Part shown: piece after piece, positions 1 through 11,170 of the stretch | How positions within the stretch are numbered: position 1 is the stretch's first letter | How the letters are laid out: each line of letters opens with the position of its first letter | Assembly: GCA_949710005.1 (NCBI GenBank) | Contig: OX453276.1 | Span: 16,011,949 to 16,075,948 of the forward strand | Direction: 5' to 3' | DNA: 64,000 nucleotides | Origin: Ricordea florida | Taxonomy: Eukaryota > Cnidaria > Anthozoa > Corallimorpharia > Ricordeidae | Notes under the pieces: model-generated | Told to the model about the DNA's origin: nothing | What the model saw: the letters and a program-made list of their open reading frames with translations, nothing else | Databases searched by the model: none | Translations under genes and position numbers: made by a program

Positions 1-650
1 ACAGAATGTTAGAAGTAACTTAAGGCAGGACTCAAAAACCACGAATTTTCGCTCAGGGTGTTCTTCTGAATCTAACTCAGAATCTGTGTCATCTGCAGAT
101 GAACCTGCATTATCAGTTATTTCACACTTGTATTCATCATCATCATCATCATCATCATCCACAGCCAAGGGAGACAATGGTGGATCATTTAGGGACTCTT
201 TATCTGATGGATAGACTTGTTCAAAGAGGGTAAGTTTCTTTGGTTTATTGTCAGTGTTTATATTTTCTTCAGATTCTTGTTTCTTTTTGTCAAATTTAGC
301 ACAATGAGCAGGTAGAAAGCCAGGGTAAATTTGCCCAGAATTATTTTCCCTTTCATCTTTTGCATGCCTACCGTGACCAGAAGGGCTAGGGTTAGCACCA
401 TCAGGAGATTCCCTGATTATCTCAACCTGTGTCCCAGTATCAGTAACAGTCTAGACTGGCTGTGGCACTGGTGTAAAAACTACTGGATCGGTTTGTGTGT
501 ACTCAGAACGAGTGATCACAAACCTTGCTCCCACGCAACACGGAGTACTTGCATCTTGCGAAGGAACTTTGAAATTCCCTGGGCTGGTGACCATTGAACT
601 GGCTGACTCAGCTGGTTCTTCAATAATGATGCAAGCTCCTTCTGTTGGAG
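1..650 (-). pseudogene. second exon of the THAP transposase, with an in-frame stop
   Basis: The minus strand is open from about 650 to the window edge apart from one TAG at about 451-453. Both sides of the stop read as one protein (TQTDPVVFTPVPQPV, stop, TVTDTGTQVE), so the stop looks like a nonsense mutation. The exon is acidic and low complexity, with a run of eight Asp (coded by a CAT repeat at about 134-163), and ends in RKFVVFESCL, a motif I recall just after the linker of THAP transposases. The catalytic domain would lie beyond the window. The splice acceptor is probably near 650. Confidence 0.55.
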
Positions 651-806
651 TGCTTTGTGGCACAGGTCGAAAAATCTTAAGAACAACAATTTGTTTTTTA
701 AAATGCATATCAAGGAACTCACTGACTGAGAATTTATTTTAGAATTCAGACCCATCAAATTAATACAACTAGTGCTTTGCGGCACAGCTCGAAAAATCTT
801 AAGAAC
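645..806 (-). repeat. direct repeat of about 36 bp around a splice-acceptor-like tract
   Basis: The minus-strand tract GTTCTTAAGATTTTTCGA followed by CTGTGCC..CAAAGCACT occurs twice, at about 805-770 and 680-645, with two differences. The inner copy precedes the open exon and ends in a CAAAG/CACT junction suitable as a 3' splice site. The outer copy therefore duplicates the acceptor region inside the intron. Confidence 0.6.
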
Positions 807-1006
807 AAGATGCCACCTAGCGATCATATTAATACAACTAGTGTAAATACACTACATAACATTTCACCGCTAGTCGATTGACTGACGAGGATAGTGTCTA
901 TTGATCAAATAAAGGAGAGAAAGGACTACTAGACAAGAATTTAAGTTCATGAAATTTTATTAAATTTGAGAAAAATACAAGTCTGAGTTCAATATTCGAC
1001 ACTCAC

Positions 1007-1354
1007 CACTTGTAGTAACTCTTCTGCTCGCTGCTGGCTCACACTATTCTCGCTAGTTATTCTAGGTTTCTTTGGTCCAGGCCCAAAAGAAAACACTGAA
1101 GGTATCGCATCACGTTTAAGACGTCTTTTGACCTGTCGCTCGGGCATTAACTGTGCTTTCAATTCCGTCTCAAAGCAATCATTGGCAAAATGTTCACTGC
1201 ACACATAACAGTTTTGTAATGGAGGAAGATTATCCCTTCTGATCCTCGCTAACCAGGCTTTTTGTAATCCTTTGTCGTTGGGAATGCGATGGTAACTTAT
1301 GTTAGACGTCTTATATGAATGGTTAATACAACCGGGCACACAGCAGTGGACCAT
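1007..1354 (-). CDS. THAP zinc-finger exon of a transposase
   Basis: First coding exon, starting at the ATG at 1354 and ending at a GTGAGT splice donor (1001-1006). The N-terminal 80 residues form a THAP (C2CH) zinc finger: an initial Met followed by CCVPGC, a central Trp (AWLARIRRD), and the distal CYVCSEHF pair. A proline-rich linker with a basic run (RQVKRRLKRD) follows. THAP domains bind DNA and occur at the N-terminus of Kolobok and P transposases, where they recognise element ends. The exon reads on from 1 to about 650 after an intron. The domain call is firm; which transposase superfamily follows is less certain. Confidence 0.75.
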
Positions 1355-1667
1355 TATTAGTATTCCACAGCAAGATTATATGGAAACAAAACTACATAAA
1401 TATTTCCTGAGGTTACCTACCGAAGTTTTGCGATTGAAAAGCCCGCGGATCTCGCGCAATCGTGTTTCACGATATGACGTCACTCGACGTTCCGCTGACC
1501 GTTTAAGCTACCGCATTCCAAATTCAAGATGGCAGGTCATTCACGAAACTTTGGATCAATTTTTTAATAAAAAATATTTCACGTGGGTAAGATTTGGGCC
1601 AACTAAGATACTCCAGGTAATCGAGTCATTGAAATGAAATTATCTTAAAATAGGCCTACGTTCCCCT

Positions 1668-1955
1668 TTAAATGATGATTGAGTTCATAGAGGAATTACG
1701 ATTGTCTTTTCTAGTGAACTGAGAGTAGGTATACTTGTCTGTAACAAGTGTATTAGAAAGTGAATTTACAGTTTCAAGAGTTGTAGACAGCAGTAAAGTG
1801 GATAGCTTTAGCTAGAGTTGTTAGAGTTGTTTTAACCATTTACTTTTAGTAAGTACTCTGACACTTTTTGACAACAGGTGCCCAAGTGAGGTGCATGGGA
1901 ATTTGAGATTAGTGCTTGCTTGTTTGCATTACTATCTTAAGCCAAGATTGAGTAC
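1668..1955. other. non-coding stretch between THAP transposon end and next gene
   Basis: It starts with the TTAA target site (1668-1671). I see no open frame with family resemblance and no repeat. It probably contains 3' flanking sequence of the multi-exon gene that ends at 1956. Confidence 0.4.
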
Positions 1956-4900
1956 TTAAGTTGAAATTCGGGGGAATTTTCTTGTAGCATTACTCTTTCC
2001 CCCCTCTTCCCAGTGGTGAGTATTTGCTTTCGTATAGCCACGCTTCTCCCTTTGGCTTTGAAGCAAATCCTCTTGTTGTTTTTCCACAGTCAACAGAGAT
2101 GCACATGGATCCCATCTGTTAATCTTACGGTGAAAATTTCTTCTCACATCATCATTCTTCTTTTCAACACCTGCAAGTAAGGATATAGAAAGGGGAGAAA
2201 TTTGCCAGGGTTTATTTCAATTTTTTTCAATAACTGGTTTTAACAAAATGGAATATTTATTAAGTTTTACAGTTTCACAGTTCTGTTACAGTATAAAGCA
2301 CAAGAAAGCTAGTGTTACCTTGACCAGTAAACATCTTGATGTTCCCATATCTGCGAAGTAAGGTTGGGCAGTGATACACCATGACATGTATGTATGGGGT
2401 GATAGGGTTTGCAGCATCGTAACCAGGACCCTTCATTGATAGCAGATCCCTTGCCCATGATTTAGCCTAAAATATCAATTGAATTGTGAGAGTAAGCAGA
2501 CACAATTTTGACAACTTGCTATTTTAACGGGCAGTCTTTAATCTAGAACACACGGTATAAGACAGGTGACATCCTTGTCTTTACAAGTGGAAAATGTTGC
2601 CAAGGAAACTGTTCATGTTCTCTATGTCCTCCCAACCCCTCACTCACCTCACATTTTTTGGAGCACACCTACAAAACCTGTTGCTGTAGATAAGTTACGG
2701 TATTCACCTTGTTGTGAAAAGTGTCGATTTCCTGCTGTGATGGATTTTCACTTGACAATATGTTATAGAGTTCTTCAAATTTCTGTAAAATGGGATAAGA
2801 ATAGGTTACATATTTACATATTTGTGTGTTGATATTAAAATCAGCAATGTCTTACATGTATCATGGCTATTTGAAATTGCGATGATTTTCATTACTGAAT
2901 TAGAATATATATGTAGCCTTACTTTCCAAAGAATGCTAACTTTGTTTACACTTTTCTTGGGAAAAAATTGTCCAAACTTTGCAGGTAAGTTTTGGAGCAG
3001 CTGCTTTTTCTCCCTCCCAAGAAGGGATGTCCAGTCCCACTTGTCATCTTTCTTCCAAACTTTCAGGCTGACTCCGCAGGAGCGCACAGCATTCATGAAG
3101 GCTTGCAAATGATGGTCTTTCTGTTGACCCTTTGGCTTGCCAAAATTGTCGTTCTATCAGAAAGTTAATAATATTACATTCATTTGTCTGACTATGCAAC
3201 ATTTACAGGGTGTCAAGCAAGTCCTTTATTCCTATAAAAATCCCTAATTTTTTAGATATGTCATATTAAATCCTATAATTTTATTTCCTGATATTTTAAT
3301 CCTTTTTTCATGTGCTTACTGTTCTGGTTGAAGTTACATTTTGTAAATGAATAGTACACAAGGTTTTTCAGTAAAATTATTGTATTGATAAAAATATTTT
3401 TGCACATGTGGATTAAGCTTACCTCATCCCAGTCCAAAACGTTCCTGCTTCAAGCCTATCTGTGATTTGTAATAGCAGGTGTAGTTCATCGACAATAATG
3501 TGGTCTATTGAAATTGTAAAGAGTGGTTGCTCCTTACACCCTGGGTCCCTTTTCCATTGACTGTGTTACAGACGTTTCAATTTTGCTGAGTTGCAGTAGT
3601 CCTCAGTCATGTCCAGGTTTTGCCTACATACAAATAATATGCATGGTTGTTTATGCAGTAGGACCTAGTTAAACATCCATTTTAAATTGATAAAGTGTTT
3701 TAAGAGTAGCTGAAATCAAAGTTTGTTTTGAGATTCACAATTTGTTTTCATGTGATAGATATGAAGATTGTTTGTGAACTTCTGTATATAAATAGAGTTA
3801 TTTTGAAAATTAATGTGAATACCTTACCTTTCTGTTGTACTGATTTTGAAATAAATACAGCTATTTTTGCAGTTTGCTTGGAGCATTCCCAAACACATCA
3901 ATAGAAATTGCCACAGAAAAATTCATTGGCAAAGTTATTCACACAAATCAGCAATGGACATGATGTAGTGAATAATGAATGGTCTTGAACAAGGTTTTGT
4001 CTGTTGATTTTCTATCAATGCAACACTTTTTATTATAGTTACCTATTGTTCAATTTTCATACCTTGTAATCTCCTCCAAGAAAAAACTCAAGATTCATTC
4101 TCTTTCCATCAACCTCAATCCATCCAGTATCATTGAGTTGGTTTACATCTTTGATAACATTTGATAGTGGAAACTTTAGGGTTTCATATTTTTCAGGTGC
4201 CTTTACAATTGCTATAGCATGATGACCTAATAATAAATCATTAACCATGTATAAGTACTGGTATTCTTTTTCATATAAGCAAGTTATATCAAAGCAAAAA
4301 CAATTACATTCAAATCTTGAACCAGTCATTTTATGTTGTTTCACTGTAAATAACTAGATTTAGTTCTAATAATTATTATTTATAATATAGACGTCAGTGA
4401 AGAGTTGACTCTATCTATGGACATAGTCCTCAATTTCACATTGTATTCAGTTTTCATCAACAATTTCCTTACAATAATGTGGACAATAACTAAAACTGCT
4501 AGCTGTTCTAACTGCCTACTCTACCTGAACTGGACATAACATTAGCATCTTCTGTCAACAGGCTGAATGAGCAAACCACTAGATTACTACTGTGGGAGAT
4601 TGCAGCCCCATCACCACTTATTTTCACCTGATAAGAAAATAATGTATAGGAAATGCTTGAATTGTGTTACTCTGCATAAAATATAAAGCTAGACCTTAAT
4701 TCAAGCAAATTGAGTACCTTCAAGACATTTGGTACAGAATCTTCTTTGTTTTGGAGCTGTAGAAAAGGGAAAACAGTCATTACATACATTTATATATAGC
4801 TTTATAAACAAGACCTGTGAGGAAATGGAAAAACACACTTTTGTATGTTTCAGTTAATAAAGATTTTCACTTACCTCCTTAGATATCTCTTTTCTCAGCA

Positions 4901-5690
4901 ATTCTGGAAATGACATTTCTGCTCCTTGGCAGGGTCCTGGAGTTTTACTGATTTTGCCTCGTATTTGTTTGTTTATGTCAGCCTGGCACTCTTCAACTAT
5001 GTATGATCTTATCATGGATCCATGTCCCTCAAGTTGGGTAAATTCATGATAAGCTTGATTGGATACATCAAATCTGTCCAAAATGTATACAATTTTTTCA
5101 CTTTTTCTTTCTCTTCATTAGCAAGCTGATTGTGTTTAGATGGGCCATGTCTGTCCACATCTTGGACAGCATTTGATGTTGACAGGGTAGCTTGTGGTGG
5201 ATTTTGGGGAAAACCTTTTGTCCTGCAAATAAATTATAAGTGTATAATACTCAATTTTGTATTGTAACAAGAACTGCAAGGTTACTTAAGCATTTCTAAG
5301 CTTTATAATTTCTTCTGACTGTCCTGATGTATTGGTTGAGAAAAAAAGTATCAATAAAGTATTTTCATTTATCATACTTAGACATACACTGTTAACGGGA
5401 CGTGGAGAGCTTACTAATGTCTCTGTTTAGTCTTTTATGCATTTGTCAGTATTGGTGGGGAACAATGTTAATGCATATCATTTATCCGCACACAATTTAC
5501 AAGTCAAATTTAAAATTTGTCTTACCAGGACTTAAAAAAAGTTCATGAACCTCTTTGGTTTCTCTCTCCTGTAATTGCAAGGAGACAGGTACAAGACCAT
5601 ATGTCTCTGCAAACCAGAGGACTGCAGCAGCTTTTTCTCTGGTGTCAAAAAAAAACATTGCTTGATTAGTATCTGAAAACTGCACAATAC
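1956..5690 (-). pseudogene. ten-exon transposase-like gene of an uncharacterised family
   Basis: Exons on the minus strand are joined by AG/GT sites: about 5690-5524, 5225-4875, 4757-4719, 4630-4528, 4229-4063, 3570-3421, 3155-2975, 2783-2706, 2466-2322 and 2171-1956 (stop). Conserved-looking blocks in order are AAAVLWFAETYGLVP, FDVSNQAYHEFTQL, VKISGDGAAI, LEFFLGGDYK, IDHIIVDELHLLLQ, WARDLLSMKGPGYDA and GVEKKNDDVRRNF. The D in SGDG, the D/E in VDELH and the E in VEKKN could be a DDE-type triad, which is inference. Exon 2 contains a one-base frameshift at a poly-A tract near 5095, so the copy is decayed. I recognise the pattern as a repeated family seen in cnidarian genomes but cannot name it. 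Upstream exons are not identified. Confidence 0.6.
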
Positions 5691-6286
5691 TGTTAACTGT
5701 AGCTATAGAGCACCTGGAGTAGTGCTCCTACTTTTTAAATGCCACTATTTATAGATAAGGACAAAGCCGATCTAACTTGTCACACTGCTTGGAAGATTGA
5801 GGCAGTGGGGCAGGGGGGCTAGGCCCAAGGAGGGAGGGAGGGAGGACAAAAATGTCCTGCTTCACCAACCTCCTGGTTGGGTACCAGGCTTCAGAGCAGT
5901 AGGCCTGGGTTTGATTCCTGGGCAAGTGTAAAAAGAGAATGCACCTTTTATGGGTCCTATGTGTCCCTTCTGAGTCCATCTGCTTTGGGTAGGTCTGTGT
6001 CCAGTAAATGTGATCAACCCCTAACTCCTGGCTCCCTTCTTCTTACTGGCCATCATTAGTGACTGCAGTGACATGCCCCTCAAATCAGTGACACTCTTTT
6101 CATCAGATGCCCCCTTTGACTTTTCACTCCCTATTTTTCAAAGCTTCAGCCTTTCAGTCCCCTTATCTCTTCCCCACCCATATCCACCGCACTCTACCTT
6201 CCTTCCACTGACTGGACATGCAATGTTACTTGAAAATGTTGAATTGCCGATATTGTTGGCGATCTCCAACCTCCACTGGAAAAAAT
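5691..6286. other. intergenic or intronic stretch, no supported gene
   Basis: Contains a purine-rich GGGA microsatellite (about 5827-5846) and no reading frame with resemblance to a protein family. Open frames here show no splice or homology support. Confidence 0.4.
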
Positions 6287-7262
6287 ACCAAATTTCCACA
6301 TGCGTATTTTGTATGTAAAGAAGAAAATCCACACCTACTCAGTTTCCATGTTTGGTTATTGTATGGAAAATTGTTGGATAAAATACTCCCATTTAGTTTG
6401 CCACATAAAAAACAACCATGGAAATTTCATTTTCCAATCCTAACATGGAAAATTACATTTCCACATATAATTTTTTGCTATTAGGGCGATCAGTGTTTGA
6501 CATAATAAAAAGTTTGGTTGTATCTGATCTTAAAATCGGTAAAAAACGTATAAAACTGAATTTTCGGTAACTCTCTGTTACCTTCATCAGAGTTAAAAAT
6601 TTTTTGGTTCAGTTTCTTGCATAATAAGTTTTTTATACACCGCCGGTCTCTAGGGATGTTCCCAATGTTAAATAAACTTGCGGGAATTGCACATGCTCAT
6701 TCACACAGTTAATGTCCTGGATGGAATGTAGCGCTTCTAGGAATTGGCGTTGTTTCCTATTGTTGACATTTCTTTCTAAAATTTCTACATAATCCAGATG
6801 AATGTCATGGTCTGTTGTTTCCGCGTGAAATCTTATTGCGCTTTCGTTATTTGATCTTGTGCCAGGCTTGTGCTCTGCGCGCAAATTGGTTATTGTATGG
6901 AAATTTTTTGGATGAAATATTTCACTTTAGTTTTCCATATTTAAAACAAACATGGAAATTTTATTTTCCAACCTTCATTTGGAAAATTGTATTTCCACAG
7001 AGAATTTTTTTTCCAGATATGTATTTTTGCTGATCAAAAAGTAAATACCAAATTTCCACATGTGTATTTTGCATGTAAAATATAAATCCACGTGTACTAA
7101 GTTTCCATATTTGGTTATGGTTAGAAAATTGTTGGATAAAACACCCAAATTAAGTTTTCCATAATCAAAACAAACAAGGAAATATTATTTTCCAGTCTTC
7201 ACTTGAAAATTGCAATCCCACAGAGAAATTTATATTTTCCAAGTATGTATTTTTGTTCATAA
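6287..7262. repeat. minisatellite with units of about 200-220 bp, interrupted
   Basis: Related units occur at 6287-6480, 6886-7045 (head missing) and 7046-7262. Shared landmarks are TACCAAATTTCCACATG (6287 and 7046), TTGGTTATTGTATGGAAA (near 6352 and 6887, diverged at 7113), CAAACATGGAAATTTTATTTTCC-type tracts and ATTTCCACAGAGAA. A retroelement fragment occupies 6481-6885 between the first and second units. Confidence 0.7.
6481..6885 (-). mobile_element. 3' tail of a GIY-YIG-type retroelement (fragment)
   Basis: The minus-strand frame 6884-6633 contains SAIRFHAETTDHDIHLDY and ILERNVNNRKQRQFLEALHS, which I recognise as the C-terminal part of the GIY-YIG-like endonuclease region of Penelope-like or related retroelements. 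It is followed by a tail of about 150 bp. No reverse transcriptase is present, so this is a truncated insertion. It sits between units of the minisatellite. The exact superfamily cannot be settled from this fragment. Confidence 0.5.
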
Positions 7263-7510
7263 AAAAAAACTAAATTGACACATGTAATTGACATGATAAC
7301 ATGGAAAAATCTTAAATTTCCTTATAGGGGTTTTTGATTGCCAAACTACTGTAGGCATGCAAAACTGCATTTCTACTGTTTTAGAACAATGTACCGATAT
7401 ATTATTGTACTTTTAATTGAAGAAAGAAATTAATATATAAATTAATTATTCTGCTTACCAACTCATGATAAAGCATATCAATGTTAGATTTGTTCTTGCC
7501 AGTTTGTAGC
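7263..7510. other. AT-rich stretch, nothing identified
   Basis: No supported coding region, RNA gene or repeat was seen between the minisatellite and the stop codon of the ORF at 7511. Confidence 0.4.
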
Positions 7511-8263
7511 TTATACTGTCCATAGTTCGTGCACTTGATTCCCTAACCCACAAGTGATTTCTCTCCCAGTGTAAATGCTAACAAAGAAATATCCTTTCAC
7601 TCTCTTTTGTTCAGCATCAACCTGTCGAACTTCTGCATGCCATGTTTCATCCCGGTCTCCTTTCACACTGACCATGTCACCAGGTTGTGGATAAGCAGGG
7701 ACAATAACCTTGGGAAGGGGGATGGTTGCTCTGGAATGATCCACAACTGCAAATTTGCCATCAGGTTCCAACCACAACATGATTGGCCTTACAATGTCAT
7801 TTAAGCCAATACAAGTGCATGTCTGAAAAGGCTTGACATAGACATTATCACTGAGCGGATGTCTCAATGGATGGCCATCACCATCCAAGATATACTGAAA
7901 GGCATCACAAATAGCAAATGGCATGGAAAGATTCTCATGTTCCGCTAAGTAGAATTTTATGACTTTGAGGCAAATCTCTTGGTTCCCCTGCAAGGCTATG
8001 ATGTCATCTCCAGTGCGATAAAGAGTTCCTCCTGCACCTTCATTGTGTAATGGTAGATAGGCACTACGGAATGAATGAGCCACTTCAGGAGTTAGAATTT
8101 GATTGTTATAGGCATGAATTCGAATTGCTATTCCTTGATCTCTTTGCAACCGCTCAATGTTGCCACTTCCAATGAGTATTTCTTTGTTAGCTTCTGCTGC
8201 ATCTCTGCCACATGCACATTCCTTAATAAGGTCCTTTGCAGATTCTAGAGAAGAGGCCACCAT
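7511..8263 (-). CDS. uncharacterised 250-residue protein
   Basis: Open frame from the ATG at 8263 to the stop at 7511. The frame is closed by a stop eight codons upstream, supporting this Met. The protein is soluble in appearance, with no membrane segment. It has a Cys pair near the N-terminus (CACG), a central segment with GTLYRTGDDIIALQGNQEIC and a C-terminal beta-rich part (PQPGDMVSVKGDRDETWHAE) that could be an SH3-like or tudor-like fold, which is only inference. I do not recognise the family. It lies upstream, on the same strand, of the ten-exon transposase-like gene and may belong to the same transposon. Confidence 0.5.
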   Translation of the reverse strand: MVASSLESAKDLIKECACGRDAAEANKEILIGSGNIERLQRDQGIAIRIHAYNNQILTPEVAHSFRSAYLPLHNEGAGGTLYRTGDDIIALQGNQEICLKVIKFYLAEHENLSMPFAICDAFQYILDGDGHPLRHPLSDNVYVKPFQTCTCIGLNDIVRPIMLWLEPDGKFAVVDHSRATIPLPKVIVPAYPQPGDMVSVKGDRDETWHAEVRQVDAEQKRVKGYFFVSIYTGREITCGLGNQVHELWTV

Positions 8264-8392
8264 CGAAAATAAGAAACTACCTGGTTAAGAAGGTACCTGG
8301 TCATTCATTCAAATCTCATAGGATTTGTAAAGTTTAACCCATATAACTGAAATTAGCTGATTATGATCTTTCATGTTTTCTGAAGACAAACA

Positions 8393-8395
<3 letters not shown>

Positions 8396-8437
<42 letters not shown>
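8396..8437. repeat. CA/GT microsatellite
   Basis: About 18 uninterrupted CA units with CAAACA edges. Reading through it gives a meaningless Cys-Val run on the minus strand. Confidence 0.95.
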
Positions 8438-8440
<3 letters not shown>

Positions 8441-8914
8441 AAAAGCTATAAAAAGTAGGAACCAGTAAATTTTATTACACAAATAAATAGTACCTTTTGT
8501 CTGCTTTATTTTCCTGACTTTTCTGTCATTGCAGCTTTTAATCCCTCGTTGCCAAGTCTCCAAATTTGCAGGAACTCCCTCTGACACTCCTTGCGTACGA
8601 AAGTTTTTTCTGCTCCTTTTTGGTTACTTGTCTGTTTCACATACCTTACAAGATAATTAAGTAGCACATGAAAATAAACATTCTAGCATTTATTTTAGAT
8701 TTTCTATTTTTTAGACATTTTGACTGTGTCCTCTGTTGTTAGCAGCCAAATCCTGGAACACACTTCCTAATCACTAATGCACTACCATGTATTTCAACTC
8801 CTTCTGGAAGCTAATTTTGTCCTATAATAATTTTGCATACATTTGTCTGCATGCTATGTTTACACTCCTTTCTTTTTCACTAATTAAATTTTTTATTCCT
8901 TGCTTTCTTTTTAG
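8438..8914. other. junction region upstream of the BEL/Pao fragment
   Basis: A possible minus-strand exon lies at about 8607-8494 (GVPANLETWQRGIKSC, with an AG acceptor and an AAAG/GTAC donor), but I cannot place it in a family. The stretch 8640-8914 is AT-rich with no coding. BEL homology begins abruptly at 8915, so a deletion or insertion boundary falls here. Confidence 0.35.
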
Positions 8915-9830
8915 CCGATACAGAGCTAAGTGAACAATTCCGAAGTTACTGCAACATGGAATTCAATGACTGTATATGGCGGAAAACCATCACTGTGACA
9001 GAATGACAAGCGTCCTCTAGAGAAAATGCAAGAAACATGCGTATTGCAGGATTGTCACTACACTATCGCATTGCCCTGGAAAGAGGACCCACCCTGTATG
9101 GAGAGCAACAGGAGTCTCGCAGAGCACAGGCTCAGATTGCAAAGGAAGCATCTGCTGAAAGACTCGGATTTGCGAGCGAAGTACATAACCTGCATAGACG
9201 ACCTCCTTCACAAGGGCTATGCTAAAGAAGCCCCAGCTATCGACATTCCAGGAAGAACGTGATAACCTCCCCACCACGCTGTCTTCTACCTAGCTAAGCC
9301 AGGAAAGGTCTGTATCGTCTTTGACTGCTCAGCTAATCATCGAGGAAGCTCATTAAATGTCAAGCTCTTACAGGGGCCAGACCCCTTCTCGGAGTGCTAA
9401 CTCGTTTACGACAGGAGGATGTTGCTGTAATGGCAGACATCAAGGCGATGTTTCACCAGGTTAAGGTGGCTCCTAAAGACTCTATTGTGCTACGATTTCT
9501 CTGGTGGCCAGATGGTGATGTAACAACACAACCAGAAGAGTGGATGATGACAGTGCATCTATTTGGCTGAGTCTCATTTCCCAGGTGTCCCAATTTTGCA
9601 TTGAAGAAAACAAGCTTTGATCCTGAAACTGTATGCACTGTGAAACGTAATTTCTATGTTGATCACTGCCTGAAGTCCGTGGCGTCAGATGAAAGTGCTA
9701 TCTTTCTCGTTGATAACCTGACAGAGCTGCTGCACAGAGGTGGTTTCCATTTAACAAAATGGCTCTCAAATTCTCAAAAGGTCATTGTCGATCCCAGAAG
9801 CTGATCAAGCAACAGTGATCACGAACTTTG
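8915..9830 (+). pseudogene. BEL/Pao reverse transcriptase region (frameshifted)
   Basis: Fragments in different frames give FRSYCNMEFNDCIY, IALPWKEDPPCMESNRSLAE (9026-9262), [13 protein letters not shown] and DIKAMFHQVKVAPKDS-like RT blocks (about 9310-9480), VLRFLWWPDGD, and KRNFYVDHCLKSVASDES (9601-9804). The FYVDHCLKS segment corresponds to the catalytic YVDD box of BEL RTs with the second Asp changed to His, so the enzyme would be inactive even without the frameshifts. Confidence 0.8.
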
Positions 9831-9943
9831 ATTTTGATCTTCCTATAATTGAAAGAGCACTTTGAGTCTAATGGAATGTAGCTTCTGACACCTTCAGCTT
9901 CAGCATCACCATCAAGGATAGACCAGCCACTAGAAGAGGACTG

Positions 9944-10930
9944 TTGTCCATCATATGCTCAGTGTACTATCCACTCGGGTTCGTTGCCCCCTTTGTCCTC
10001 CCAGCTAAAATACTCCTGCAAGACCTGTGCAAAAGGAAGTTTGACTGGGACAACCCTATACCACATGAGAATCTGACGCGCTGGCTGACATGGATGATTG
10101 AATTACCAAGGCTGGAGTACTTTCGAGTAGAGCGATGCTTTAAACCTCGCAACTTTGTTAAAGTGGAATCATGCCAACTGCATCTCTTCTCAGATGCCTC
10201 TGAAGTGGTCTATCTTCACCTGGTTAATAGCAATGTTGATGTCCATTGTTCTTTCGTGATGGGGAAATCCAGGTTGTCCCCGTTGAAACCTGTCACAGTA
10301 CCAAGAATGTAGCTGTCCGCTGCTGTGCTATCTACTAGACTAAACAGGATGATTCGAGAGGAAATCGAATATACAATTGATGATTCTATCTTCTGGACGG
10401 ATAGTACATGTGTGCTATGCTATATCGAGAACGACGAGAAGAGATATGAAACCTTCGTAACCACCCGTGTATCTGCGATACACAAGCAATCCCTGCAGAG
10501 TCAGTGGTGGTATGTCGAGAAAGAGCTCAATCCTGAAGATGACGCATCGCGAGGAATATCCGCTGAACACATCGTTAAGCCTACACGCTGGATAAAGGGT
10601 CCCGACTTTCTCCTTAAAGATGAAACCATGTGGCCTCGACGTCCCTCCACCATGCTGAGTGACAAAGGAGGGGATGCTGATTGGGATGCAGTGAAGATTT
10701 CTTTCGTTAGTTTCGGTTCTACTACTGCAATACAGATCGATGAGAGGTTTCATAGATTCTCCAATTGGTACAAGCTGAAGAAATTTGTGGGCTGGATTCT
10801 TAGGTTCAAACTTGGTGCCCACTACGCTGTCACGAGACGAAAGGAAGGAACAAGGTCACTCCCTCCCACAAACCAGAAAATCAGGCCTCTAGATGTTGAG
10901 GAGTTACCCCGCTTAAAGAGCTGTAATTGA
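9944..10930 (+). pseudogene. BEL/Pao RT-connection / RNase H region
   Basis: Two frames (9944-10312 and 10325-10930) carry PLGFVAPFVLPAKILLQDLC, LHLFSDASE (RNase H first Asp), FVMGKSRLSPLKP, IFWTDSTCVLCYIEND and NPEDDASRGI, all hallmarks of BEL/Pao Pol between RT and integrase. A stop between 10312 and 10325 interrupts the PRM motif, and the region ends with a stop at 10928. Confidence 0.85.
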
Positions 10931-11170
10931 AGCAGTCCAATCTAGACGTTTGCGTGAAGAATGGCTGACTAGAGGAAGCACAAAAGGTCAAGTCGTCAAG
11001 CCACATCATCAAGCTTGACCCAGTCATCATAGAGGGTATCCTGCGGGTTGGTGGTCGCTTAAAAAAATTCTCTTCAAGACGCGACTAAACATCCTTCTAT
11101 ACTACCAAAAGACCACCACATCTCCTATCTCATTGTACGCCATTACCATGGCATCAGTGGTCATTCTGGA

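Larger units (their letters stand above)
1..1667 (-). mobile_element. THAP-domain DNA transposon (Kolobok-like), 5' part of transposase and right terminus
   Basis: The minus strand carries a THAP exon followed by an acidic exon that runs off the window start, so only the right end of the transposon is present. The right terminus is inferred at 1667: immediately outside lies TTAA (1668-1671), the duplication typical of Kolobok elements, and reading inward the end starts AGGGGAACGTAGGCC. The left terminus lies outside the window, so neither the TIR pair nor the duplicated TTAA could be verified. The Kolobok assignment rests on the THAP domain plus TTAA. A P-like or other THAP transposon remains possible. 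Confidence 0.55.

Noticed and set aside
8309..8587. 92-residue open frame with a long Cys-Val run
   Set aside because: The run is translation of the CA/GT microsatellite; only a short possible exon remains.
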